This document shows, piece after piece, positions 24,201 through 35,600 of a stretch of DNA of 64,000 nt (positions within the stretch are counted from its first letter, which is position 1; the number at the start of each line of letters is the position of its first letter). The notes beneath the pieces are model-generated. The model made no database searches and was not told the origin of the DNA. It saw only the letters and a program-made list of their open reading frames with translations. Made by a program: the position numbers and the translations under genes. The stretch spans positions 8,764,423 to 8,828,422 of the forward strand of contig CM070515.1 of assembly GCA_036346375.1 (NCBI GenBank). The letters run 5' to 3'. Source of the stretch: Guadua angustifolia (lineage: Eukaryota; Streptophyta; Magnoliopsida; Poales; Poaceae).

Positions 24201-25904
24201 GATGACCGTCGGCGTCCTCGTTGTCACCTTTGCCGCGCTCCCTTCGAAGTTCACCATGTTCGATTTCGGAGAGGAGAAGCAAGTCAAGAACTGGTAAGCG
24301 TTCAGCCTCGGCTCGCCGTGAATTTGCCAGTTTCCACTGATGGAAACTTAAGCAATAGCAATGGCAATGGCAGGCACCTATTCTTCTGCGTCGCCATCGG
24401 GTTATGGGCAGGTCTCGCAATCGGGTTCACCACCGAGTACTTCACCAGCAATGCCTACAGGTAATTTTATTTGCAGCAGCACGTACGCTTGCCAGAATTG
24501 CTACGTACGGGAACAAGGATAAGCTTCTAATTTGCAAAATGCAAAAGTTGAGCGCTTGACTCTGCCCAAATTCGCAGCCCGGTCCGGGACGTCGCCGACT
24601 CTTGCAGGACTGGTGCGGCGACCAATGTCATCTTCGGGCTCGCCCTTGGGTACAAGTCCGTCATCGTGCCCGTGTTCGCCATCGCCGTGTCCATCTATGT
24701 CAGCTTCACCCTGGCCTCCATCTACGGCATTGCGGTTGCCGCGCTGGGAATGCTCAGCACCGTCGCCACCGGGCTGGCCATCGACGCCTACGGGCCCATA
24801 AGCGACAATGCCGGCGGGATCGCCGAGATGGCCGGCATGAGCCGCAGGATCCGTCAAAGAACCGATGCTCTCGATGCAGCCGGTAACACCACTGCTGCAA
24901 TTGGCAAGGTACATGCTACGCTCTATATCGTTCAGTACATGGATCAAAAGAATCGAAAGCTTAATCTTCTATCGATCGTTTTCTTCCCGTGCAGGGCTTC
25001 GCCATTGGATCAGCAGCGCTCGTGTCGCTCGCGCTGTTCGGCGCGTTCGTGAGCCGCGCCGGGGTCACGGTGATCAACGTGCTGAGCCCGAAGGTGTTCG
25101 TCGGGCTCATCGTCGGCGCGATGCTCCCGTACTGGTTCTCGGCGATGACGATGAAGAGCGTCGGCAGCGCGGCGCTCAAGATGGTGGAGGAGGTGCGCCG
25201 GCAGTTCAACACCATCCCGGGGCTGATGGAGGGGCGGGCCACGCCGGACTACGCCAACTGCGTCAGGATCTCCACGGACGCGTCGCTCAAGGAGATGATG
25301 CCGCCGGGCGCGCTGGTGCTGCTCGCGCCGCTGGTCGCCGGCACCTTCTTCGGCGTCCATTCCCTCGCCGGCCTACTCGCCGGCGCTCTAGTTTCTGGCG
25401 TGCAGGTAGGAGAACTCCTGTCGCTAGCCAATCAGCATGTGTGCGCGTACGTTTTCATTGTCACACTGAATTGTTTCGCAATTCTTTGTTTCTGTAGGTT
25501 GCCATATCTGCTTCCAACAGCGGGGGAGCCTGGGACAACGCCAAGAAATACATCGAGGTAAACACGCATGTGTTCTTCTGTTTCGTCTCTTATTTTACAT
25601 TTCAACTGATCAACATGTTGTTTTGTTTTTCACATGCCAGCCAGTTCAATTTTGCCATCTCAAGGCCAAACGTTCCCCATTTGATCTTGTTTGCTATTCA
25701 CAGGCGGGTGCATCCGACCATGCCAAGTCCCTGGGGCCCAAGGGTTCGGACGCTCACAAGGCCGCCGTCATCGGCGACACCATCGGCGACCCGCTCAAGG
25801 ACACATCCGGGCCGTCGCTAAACATCTTGATCAAGCTCATGGCCGTCGAGTCTCTCGTGTTCGCGCCCTTCTTTGCCGCTCATGGAGGCCTCATATTCAA
25901 GTAA
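21267..25904 (+). CDS. Vacuolar H+-translocating pyrophosphatase, type I
   Basis: Eight exons: 21267-21531, 23207-23781, 23914-24293, 24374-24460, 24578-24908, 24995-25405, 25498-25557, 25704-25904; all phases close on 769 codons, normal for this membrane pump. The enzyme hydrolyses cytosolic pyrophosphate and moves protons into the vacuole. The substrate-site motif D258-x7-K266-x-E268 (DVGADLVGKVE), the acidic motif DNVGDNVGD (284-292) and the C-terminal DTIGDPLKD (728-736) are intact. GNTTAAIGK at 538-546 has alanine where K+-independent pumps have lysine, which marks the K+-dependent type I class. Two differences from the usual plant protein are seen: the loop after the first membrane helix is long and acidic (NEDEDVGIGNGDDEEGGDDG), and the C terminus stops at LIFK, a few residues early. 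It is probably a functional paralogue. Confidence 0.95.
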
Positions 25905-26489
25905 CCGGGGAAGAAGAAGTCCGACTGTATACTCGCATGAACATGGTGCGATCGTAGTTATTAACTAGCTTCTTTTTAAGTAGGTAAAAGTACAAGCGGA
26001 GTGACTATATGTATTACATGTGTGTTTACAATTTACATATATTTTTGTTTGTTTGAATTTTTTCACTAGCTTAAAAGCAAAAAGCAAAATCTAAACAAAT
26101 ATGTGATTTTTGACATGCCCTTTTTCAAAAGCCAAAAGTCCCTATATAACTAAAAGTCAAGAGTTATTAGAGAGGTGTTTTTTTTTAGATTATCGAGAGT
26201 TGATGTTAAATTAATGCCACTGAAGTTTGAGTAAAATTACACATCTATACTATATATAAAAACTGATAATTTTAAACTATTTAAGCCAAAAACTGGCTTT
26301 ACAAACTTCGTATTTTGTCATTCAAACACAAGCTTTGGCAAGAATTAACCCCCTGCCCATCTTTGCGCTTGGCCGAGTAGAGCTATAGATGTATACATTG
26401 TTCACTGGTACAAAAGGCCTTTCTGTCTCAATGTCAATCAGAATGTAACTCAACTATGAATGTTTTCGCGGCGTGATACACCGCGTGTT
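25905..26489. other. 3' flank of the pyrophosphatase gene
   Basis: 3' untranslated and intergenic sequence, AT-rich, with no recognised gene or element ends. Confidence 0.4.
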
Positions 26490-26817
26490 TTGTTTTTTTG
26501 CAGAAATAATTTCATTTATTTTGCGCTGTTTTTTTTTAAATCGTCGAGAAAACGCGTAGAACGGTTGAAAGTATACAAATGCAATCACGTTTTTTTTTTG
26601 CATTTATCTAGGGTCCTTTCACGAAGAATCCACGATTGCGCTAAATCGAAAGGTCATTTTTGTGAAAAATAGCTGGAATGATTCAAACGTAACTACGCTA
26701 TTTTTTCGGTATTTATTTAGGATCCTTTCACGAAAGATTCACGGTTTTTTTGAACCAAAAGGTCCTTTCTGTGAAAAACCGCGGGAAAGATCTACACGTA
26801 ATTACGCATTTTTTGAG
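26490..26817. repeat. Tandem repeat of about 109 bases
   Basis: Two good units, 26600-26708 and 26709-26817, share TTTAT.TAGG.TCCTTTCACGA, the AAAGGTC...TGTGAAAAA segment and GTAA.TACGC followed by a T run. A more decayed partial unit precedes them at about 26490-26599. The open frames reported across them are incidental. Confidence 0.7.
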
Positions 26818-27400
26818 GGACCTACACATGAAAAAAAATCAAGCCGAGCTGGCAGCGTGCCTCGGTATGACGTAAATGGCTTCCCAAGTGCTAAAGTCTT
26901 TGGACTTTAGTATATGTATGATACCAAGTACCGATACCAACCGGTATGTGCCATTTCGATACCTAAGCCAACCAATACAAAGTATCTCTATGTATTGTAC
27001 CGGTCTCGATACCGGTCAATACTGATCGTACCGGCTTTGACATCAGTTAATATTAGCTGAATTAATAGTACTACTATGTATTTGAAGTAATATTATAGTG
27101 AAATTTAGTGTACATATAATTAAACATATGTATATTTAAATACATATATATATTATATAAAACTCGAAACAGTACGTCACCGTGAACCGGTACCGGAATG
27201 TTTTATTATAAGAGCCACCAAATCCAGTATAGCCTCCGGTTTGATATTGATAAGTGTGGGCGCCCTACAATCTAGAGGACACGGATAACTGAATTGAGAC
27301 TAGTTGCATGCGGGACTGGAACTTCGCATGCAACGATGTAAAACGCTGCCACTTCATTTGTGTGATGTTCTCACGGCTTAAACAACAAACATTTGCTTGC
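26818..27400. other. Repeat-rich spacer with GTACCGGTAT words
   Basis: Between 26915 and 27245 the words CCGATACC, CCGGTAC and GGTATCG recur in both orientations, suggesting a palindrome-rich element whose ends I could not fix. No coding content is seen. Confidence 0.4.
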
Positions 27401-27681
27401 TCTAGTCATACATGCTGGCCTCAGACCTTCTCCAACAGCATTCCCTAAATCTCATTCCCTATATCCCCATATACAGAATTCCCTAAAAAGATTCCTTCTC
27501 TATATCTCTTCTCTCTCCAACAGCATTCCCCAAATCTCATTCCCTATATCCTCACTCCTATATTATAATGCTATTTCATAACCGCCATACCAGTCACATT
27601 TATTTTTTAGCAGAAAAAATTCAAACGGCTATTTTAAATTATGGGAATTTAAAATTCGAAATTTATTCTAACGGTCAACGT

Positions 27682-27752
27682 AACGGCTATATTGCAACGG
27701 CTATATTGCAACGGCTATATTTTGCAACGGCTATATTTTGAGGCTATATATA
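27682..27752. repeat. Tandem AACGGCTATATT(TT)GC repeats
   Basis: Four to five copies of AACGGCTATATTGC or AACGGCTATATTTTGC stand head to tail, directly upstream of the Harbinger coding fragment. They are probably part of that element's 5' region. Confidence 0.8.
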
Positions 27753-27814
27753 CACAGCCATTTGCACTTCCAAACCCTGGCCATTTCTCAATGTTCACTA
27801 TCTAGTATATCTCA

Positions 27815-28051
27815 ATGAGTCGTCACAACTTAGTTCAGAATTTCCTCTCAGAAGACTCATCGTCGGATGACGACGATGAATATCTTCTTACAGTTGCATA
27901 TCTAGCACAGCAGCAAGATGAGTTTGTGAGTGCTCGACGCCGTGGGGGTTCTGTTGTTGGCCATCAATACATACATCGCAAAGCTACATGTACAACTACG
28001 GATGTTATACCGACAGATGCAAAGCTGAACATGTTTAATACTGAAGGTTAA
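27815..28051 (+). pseudogene. PIF/Harbinger transposase N-terminal fragment
   Basis: A 78-codon ORF starts with ATG and has the features of plant Harbinger nuclease N termini: MSRHNLVQNFLSEDSSSDDD, then an alanine/glutamine stretch (YLAQQQDE) and GGSVVGHQYIHRK, where intact proteins have RGGS..GH..I.R. The match stops after about 55 residues; a short unrelated tail reaches a TAA. The catalytic DDE domain is absent from the following 2 kb, so this is a 5' remnant. The upstream block with repeated TCCAACAGCATTCCC (27429 and 27518) is probably its promoter region. Assignment is from memory of the family pattern. Confidence 0.65.
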
Positions 28052-30784
28052 TTATGCCATACATGGATCAATAAGTTAAACGACTGCAACAAATCCAGAC
28101 AACATAGAAGTACACGAATGGGGAAAAAGTGATGGTGAGGTGGTTTAGTAAGAAAGCTTATGCCATACATGTATGCGAGTTGCAACAACCACCACTTTAC
28201 AGCAACGACAATTATTGATGTGCCAACTGCCAAGTAATCAAGAAAACCTCACAAACTTCAGCTTGTCTGTTAGGTACAGATTAAGCTATAAGGCATACTT
28301 TGCCGGTTTAGGCTCCAGTCGGATAGTGATGGAACCTAGACTAAAAAGTAAAAACACAGTGAATGTGAAGTGCATATAACCATTGTTTTGTCCTTGTGAA
28401 CTAGAATCCAAATTTGTCCTATGAAGATAAACTTATATGAACACTGCCCCATGCGTTTCAGAGCTCGGTGAAACAAGCTGGAAAATGGAAATGCCTACAC
28501 AGGACATGGTGACACTCTAAAACACCACTTCCATAATTTGGACCACTGGCTATTACTTCTATGCTCTGGTATGAACAACAATTCCCATTTTAAGAATGCC
28601 TCCTGCCCTGGACCTGAAGAAGATGAGTTTTTTACTGCTTCTGGATTATAATTTTCAGCATATAATTTTCAGAATTCCCACATCCCTGAAGGATTAAAAT
28701 CGCGGTGCACACCAAAACCTCAACCATCAACCATTTCAGTGCGAGATTTACAGAACGATCAACACCATTAGACATGGTCCATATACCAACTTTAAAAGTA
28801 GTACAGCTAAAATTAACATCATCTACTTTTGCAGGGTAAGCAAAAAATCTGACAAGGGTGTTACAGATGTGTAGTACCTCTTCTAATCTTTTCAGAGATG
28901 CAGCCTCAAAAGTGTAGTAATTGACAAAAGGTCGGAGTGCCTGCAAAATAAGAACAAACAAGTTTATTTGAACACTCCAATGATGTAGCTACATGAATCA
29001 AGTTTATTACAGTGTGGCTATGGACTGAAAATGCAACACTTACCATTGATACAGAACAACTCTAACATGCTATTAGCAAATACTTCTACCAAATTAGATA
29101 GATTTGGTAAATTCTACAGAAGAAATCACCAAACATGTCAACTACAAAATAGTTTGGCCTCATTTAAAAAGAAGATCACAATTAACAAGCTAATAGCACA
29201 CCCAAGAATAAAAGCTTCTTTCACAATGGAGTGGCTATTGCAGCCAGATTTTACACCGAATTCACAAGAACATCAACAATCTTTGAAAAACACAGGTTCA
29301 GATGATGGGATTATCAGTCCTAATATCATGCAAGCTCATTCAACTTCACACTACAAGTTCTCTTCCAGACTTGTTAGCCAATGCTGATGCCTTGTATAAT
29401 GTTAACACACACCATAAGATTCATAAAAAATCAGGGTTGGTTCTTGGCTGCTTGTTGGCTTCCAGCTGTGAAACTTTGTCAAGAAAAAAAAGAGAACAGC
29501 AAGTTGCGTAATAGATAGGTCGTGTTCACTTTTAAGCTGCAGACTTCAGGCATGTTTTCAAATACTAGATCGAAGAATGGCTTCCTGGCTTCCTCTCATT
29601 GAAGATTGCTGTTTCTAAAACCAAAATCCATTCAGGCACTCATACACATCACGCGTGCAGGAATAACACAGAGAGAGGGACGAGCGACCAGTGATTCCTG
29701 CAGCCGCAGATCATCGAATCCATCTCACACATCGCAGATCAGGGACCAGAGGACCGCGGCCGCAGCAAGCTCCCTTCGCAACCCTAGGAGCAGGAACAAG
29801 ATCCCGATCACCCGAATCTACCTACGGGGGGCGCAGATCGGAGAGGGAGGTACGGAGGAGAGATAGGGAGCAATGGGGTACCTCTGGCGGCGGTGAAGAA
29901 GGGAGATTCGATGGCGAAGCGCGGCCTCTGATTCGATGACGGTGATGCAGACCGGGTCGAGGGCGACGTCGCGTGGTCCTCCTCGCACTTCGGACGGAGC
30001 GGCCAACGGGACGCCGACAGACGGGATGACAATGATACACCGGCGCCGCCTCCTCCAAGATCCAAGCCGCGCGAAGGATTCGCCGTTGCTTTCGCGATGG
30101 GGATTGAAATCTGAAGGAGAGAAATCCGTGATTTCGGAATGGCTCGGTATTCTCTCCATTCTGTAAAAATGGGGAACCGTTCTGAGAATCTGTTAGAGGG
30201 CTCAATTTTACATCAGAGCGCCAGATTCTTCAAATTTTCAGATAAGGAATGGCTTTCTGAGTCTGTTGGAGAAGGTCTCACCGTTTAGAACGCATTTAAT
30301 TTTTCTCGAATCCTATAAAAATTGAACTGTTTTATGTGAAATTCATGTGTTCCAAGAAGGCCTTTATTGACAGAAGAATAGGGTTCCATGGGGGCGAAAG
30401 CCAGAAGCCATCACCTGGTGCCTGGAAGCGACCCCCTCTCTCTCCGTCTTTTTTTTTTTTGGCAAACTTTAGTTTCAAGTTTCAAAAATTTTCACATTTG
30501 GAAACTAACTAATGAGTAACACTAGACATGATTTGCAAGAAGCGACGAAAGGGGAGATGTATGAGGCCAGCTTGCATTTGAAAACTCGAAACCTGGCCAG
30601 ACTTCGACGGCCGGTAACCGGAGTTTTTCTTAACTAGAGAAGAGACACGTCGCATGCGCAAGTAATGTCTATTACTGCATATTTACCTTGATAACACACA
30701 AGCTAGCATGGCTTTGCTGATAACGGACACGGGGTTGATTGGCATTTGGTCAAGTCAAGATGAAAATAGACAGTAGACTCAGAT
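28052..30784. other. Region without a confident gene; two exon-like patches on the minus strand
   Basis: On the minus strand, an acceptor-like TTTTGCAG is followed at 28939-28877 by an open segment reading ALRPFVNYYTFEAASLKRLEE and then GTACTA, a possible donor. A GC-rich island at 29650-30165 resembles a first exon with leader: a minus-strand frame starts MERIPSHSEITDFSPSDFNP and reaches CACCGCCGCCAGAG before a GTACCC donor. The two patches join in frame only through a different register, so I do not propose a gene model. It could be a small gene, a pseudogene or captured fragments. The rest is AT-rich with no match. Confidence 0.3.
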
Positions 30785-30994
30785 ACCTGATCTCTAATTT
30801 CATTAGTATAATCTTCGATTGTTATGCAATATACTGGATAGGCACTAATTTCGCTAATTGATATAAATATAGGCTTGTACTATCGTACAATTTAAGTTTC
30901 ACTTGATCAATATGTACTGCTCACCTGATCTCTAATTTCATTAGTATAATCTTCGATTGTTATGCAATATACTGGATAGGCACTAATTTCGCTA
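30785..30994. repeat. Perfect 72 bp direct repeat
   Basis: The 72 bases at 30785-30856 (starting ACCTGATCTCTAATTTCATT) recur without mismatch at 30923-30994. The copies are separated by 66 bases. Perfect identity in non-coding DNA indicates a recent duplication. Confidence 0.9.
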
Positions 30995-31148
30995 GGATTA
31001 ATTATAGTTGAAATATCTTTGGTTGAGTAATGCTCTTATTGGCTAGGGGAGTACTTAGCAAAAACAGTTCATAAGTTCCATTCTTGATCCAAACTACAAT
31101 ATGATCTGAAAGGCTTGTGCGGACAATAGATGCAAGTTCTTTGCATAG

Positions 31149-31286
31149 CTCTTTGCCCAGGAAAGGATTCTTACAGCTAATAGGCTTGCAGATAGGAAGT
31201 GGTCACATAGCGCAATCTGCGTTCTATGTGGATCGGACGCCAAATCGACAGGCCACCTATTTTTACTATGCCCTTTTGTGAGGTAG
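31149..31286 (+). pseudogene. LINE ORF2 C-terminal zinc-binding fragment
   Basis: The frame at 31149-31286 reads LFAQERILTANRLADRKWSH and continues with CVLCGSDAKSTGHLFLLCPF, ending in TAG. This is the C-x2-C-x8-H-x4-C zinc-binding segment found after the reverse transcriptase of plant non-LTR retrotransposons. An in-frame TAG at 31146-31148 closes it on the left. It is a short remnant lying about 1.4 kb beyond the end of the PP4R3 coding region. Confidence 0.75.
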
Positions 31287-32650
31287 ATGTAGCTGCAAGT
31301 CTTTCTTTCGTTATATGGTCATAACACACATGCCTCCAAACGCTTCCTCCGTAAACCAAGATCTTACTGTTTGGTGGATCAAGGTCCACACCTCCGTACC
31401 AAAACAACGTAGGAGAAAGGTGGCTGGCATTATCATGTTCTCCGTGTGGAATATCTGAAAAGAAAGAAATGGCAAGATTTTCATGAACACCTATCGTACG
31501 ATGAATCTGATAATTAATACCATCATCCAAGATGTTCATAATCGAAAAAATGCTTTCACCACTACATCATGATTCTACAGATCGCGCTGCTTGGGAGCCT
31601 TCCGATTTGAGTCCCCTTTACCTATGTTAATAAGCCTTTCCATGTGTTTATGTCCCACTTAGTATACCTAGCTCCTTACGGCTATCTTTCATTCTCTTCA
31701 AACTATGCCTATAATTATTCTTTTCTTCTAAATGCATTAGCAGAGCTTTTGCCCTTAATTCAAAAGAAAAAAAAAGTACATCGAACCATTTATCCCCTTA
31801 TCACAGCAATATCATTGCAAATCTTGGCGCAGAATCAACGAGTTAATTTGCAGCATTCAAAACATAAGTTTATACTAGAAAGGATAGTCATAATTTGCAA
31901 GACTCGAATACAAGCTTAAATTAAAAAGTATAGTTATAAGCCAACATTGTATCCATAGTCCATATCCCAAGTGAGGGCAACAGATTCTGTTCTAAAATAT
32001 CCCCTTTTAACATTATGAATAAATTATTCATCCAAGACAAAGTATATCCAGCCAAAACTATGAACCAACAAATTACAATTGTACAGTATATGGATAAGGT
32101 AGCACAAATTGTCGCAAAATGTTGCTCAACCGAAACTGTTCTTTCCTACTCGTTTTACAAGAGTAACATTGAGTCAATGATCAGAGAAAGAATAAAAGAG
32201 AAAAGCGCACATATTCACTGCTCCTCCAGAAGCTCACATAACAAGCTAGTGCAGCAGCAGAAGCTGAGGCCCATGTCAACACTGAACCGAAAGGCATGCC
32301 AATTCTCAGTTTCAGATCTTTCCTTGAGGAAAATTAACTTTACAGGCTCACAAATTGTAGCTGGAATTTCACTCAAGGTATACATGTAAGCGGGATCTAA
32401 GCCACCTCAAATCATTCTTTCGGATTTCAGATTAATGGATTTGGCCTTCCCCGGAGCAAAACACGTTGTGGTTCCTTCCTGTTGGCAAGCATTGACGGTT
32501 TGGGTTCAGGGACAAACCAGTTGCGGAAAATGCGTTGTAAATTCGTCATCTCACTGAATAGGGCTCTGAATCATTCGTATTCGTGGTATTTACAGCCTTC
32601 TCAGTAGACAAATTGCCCATGGCTTTGACACAATCACCTCCAGTTTGCCG
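31287..32650. other. 3' flank of the PP4R3 gene
   Basis: No gene recognised. 32400-32650 is probably the 3' untranslated region of the minus-strand PP4R3 gene. The minus-strand frame at 31177-31539 overlaps the LINE fragment on the opposite strand and is not credible as a gene. Confidence 0.4.
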
Positions 32651-35600
32651 TCAAGTTTCTGCATTATCTAAAGAATGTTGATGGACGTCAGAATGTGTAC
32701 CATGCTCCCCCAGAACACCATTGGCTTCAGAACTTGGCGTGCTTGAGGCAGGTGAGAGGGGAGACTGCTTGTTATGTAAATCGATGCGTTTGCCAGCCAG
32801 ACTAGTTGAAGCAGCAATCTTAGCACAAGTAATTCTTGTTTCTATCTTTTGTCTCTTGCGAATCTCCCCATCTGCATGTTTGCCATCCGCTGTATTCACT
32901 AACTCTCGCTTCATTGTTGAGATCTTCAAGGGCTCGTCATCCTCTGCAGGCCTATCGGGCTCCTTTGGTGGCGGATTGAAATCCTCATCGTCGTCATCGG
33001 CATAGTCCACAAGTCCACCAGATTTAGGCCTGCAAAGATGGGGACCAAAACGTTGGTGAAGCAACATAAACAAATTAAGCTATAGAACTTCTGAAATTTT
33101 GTATGATAAGATTTTAGAGCTTTTCATTGATGTAACAAGGGAAAGCAATAGAAGTATAGAACAAGAAGTACACCTTGAGGATACATCATCGGCTTCACTT
33201 CCATTGGCTACCTTAGCCTTACTATCCTGGTCCTGTGCATGTTTAGTCTGTCTGACTGAATCTTCTTCATCACTAAGTAAAAATTTCATGTCATTTACAG
33301 CATGGTCTAGTGCATAGGCCAGGAGGTCACTATCCTATATTGCAAAAATAATGAAGCTATCAATGACGAAAATAAATACAGCATACCTGTCCTCGTTGAA
33401 ATATTCTTCCTCTTCCTTCTCAAGACCTCTTTCTTCTGGCTTCTTTCTCACGTCAGGCACACTATCACTTAACTTCGTTTCAGCACTCTCCAAGTACTTG
33501 CAAGAACCAAATAAAAAGACTATCTCACTTGACAGCAAATACTGACGGTGAAATGGTGAGCGGAAATTATGATTCTATCTTAGTAGTCAGAACAATAGTA
33601 ATATCTTTCTTCATCTTATTGTACAAGCTCAACTCCAAAGACCAAACATGTGCGAGCAGCACAGGGAACAGAAACACTGCCGTGACCTGCTGGTTTTTTA
33701 TATCTTGCTTGCCCCCCCCCACCAGATTCCTAAACAGTTCAAAAATTTTATAAAAAAAACCCTTAAATTTTCACCTTAGCCAATTTTCGTCCAGCTTTGA
33801 AATTCAAAATTTGAACTCACATTTTCAGTCGGTTTCAAAAAACTAGAACTGGCCACAGAGCAGTTTTTTTCTAGAAACTGTAGTGTAATCCCTGGTTGGT
33901 ACAGCATCAAGACAAGAGGCAAGTGTACACAAGAAAAGGTTCAACCTGTTGATACTTGAGTTTGAAGGCCTGAATACTCCCAAAGTGCTCGAACTTCACA
34001 AGTTGATCCCAGAAAGACTCAAAAACATAGATAATAAGAGATTTTAGACTTTCCTGCACAAGAAAAAAATCCAATTAGTAAACCACATTTCATAGTAATT
34101 ACCAAGTAGTTCTGAGCATGTACCTTTCGTATGTATTCCAACATTTCAAGTACTCCTGACTGTAGCATGTTATATCTATCCCCATTTTCAACAAAGGCAT
34201 CAATTATTGGTTTCAACAAGTTGAATTTGACAACATGGCGAATAAGATGCTCATCCTACAAAACAAAAACAAAAAAAATCAACTGGGATTCAACTATGAT
34301 ATCAAGGGGCTTGCAATCAGGAATTCAGGATATATTTGCTAGCCACTTTTAATGCTCTTATCAGCCCAAAGTACGCACACACACCCAGTTAGTTTTGCTC
34401 ATAATCTAGCATGTGAAGTTTTCAAATCATGATAACTACAAGAATTTTGTTTAATTCAGGAATGAGCTGTAATTTCAGGCAAAGGCAGCATGCCCAAAAT
34501 TCAAGTAAATAGCTTGCATGCTGCAGATACCACCAGCTAGTAACAGTTCTGCACATGGCCCATTATGCATAAAGGCAAAATACAAACCCTAAGGATAACA
34601 TCTTTGCAGATTGGAAGCATGTAACAGACTAATAGCACATAATAAGTAGTAAAAAAATATAAACACATGCAGTCACTATCATTCTTTGCGGATGATGCAT
34701 CGAGGAAGAAAAAGTCATGAAAATGAGATACCAGAAACCGTAAAAAGGATAGGCCAAGGAGGTTACACAAAAGTAATTGAATTGCTAGATCAAAAGTCTA
34801 TGTCAAACATTTCAGCTATGTCAAGCACATAACTTAAGGGAACTTTCAATTTTCCAATACTTGATTTCCTTAACCAATCCAATTAAACAAATGAAAAAAA
34901 AGCTTCTAAATCCAATAATGCCTTACATTTCTGGATATAATAGTACGCATAAACCTAAAAGCTGCAACAACCAAAAACTTCTCCCTCCGTCGAGTCAAGG
35001 TAAGGACTTTCTCTATCACATTGTTCATAAGAAAGTTGCACCTACAAGATTATACGATGCCCATTTAGCAGGTGCATAAACAGAGAACAGAAGTAGTCTG
35101 TTGGAATAGTGGAAAAAGTTTGCAAGGAGCATTACTTAATTCTGTAGGGATGATGAACTACACAAAAGCACAATAGTTCACAAATGTTTAACAAAATTTC
35201 GGGCTTAGTACGATGCACTTCAGCATTTTCACCAACACCAGCTGATTTAGATGCTGTCCGGGTAATACTCCTTGGAGAGCAGGAGGATGCTACTGCATCA
35301 ACCAAGTAGTCGAGATGCCTTTCATAGAAAATCTCAATAATGACGTCTCTCTGCACCAGGGTAAACAGAGTTAGTACCAGGCGAATCTGGTCAAAAACAG
35401 GAGCAAATTTTGGATATCATGAAATGACTTTAGTGCAGCCAGATGAAGAAATGGCAGCAAACTACCTCTCAAAAGAATAAAGAAAAAAATGGCAAAGACA
35501 CAAAGTATCCATCGAAAGTAGACAAGCGGCAACATTGGTAACTTGTTAAGTGATGAGCCTAGAAGAGATAGGCAATCCATGGATAAACTTTTTCCAGTTC

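Noticed and set aside
23140..25360. Several 80-170 codon open frames antisense or out of frame to the pyrophosphatase exons
   Set aside because: They mirror the GC-rich third-position bias of real exons and change with exon boundaries; the spliced pyrophosphatase explains the region completely.
31177..31539. 120-codon minus-strand frame
   Set aside because: It overlaps the opposite-strand LINE zinc-binding fragment, which has a clear family signature.
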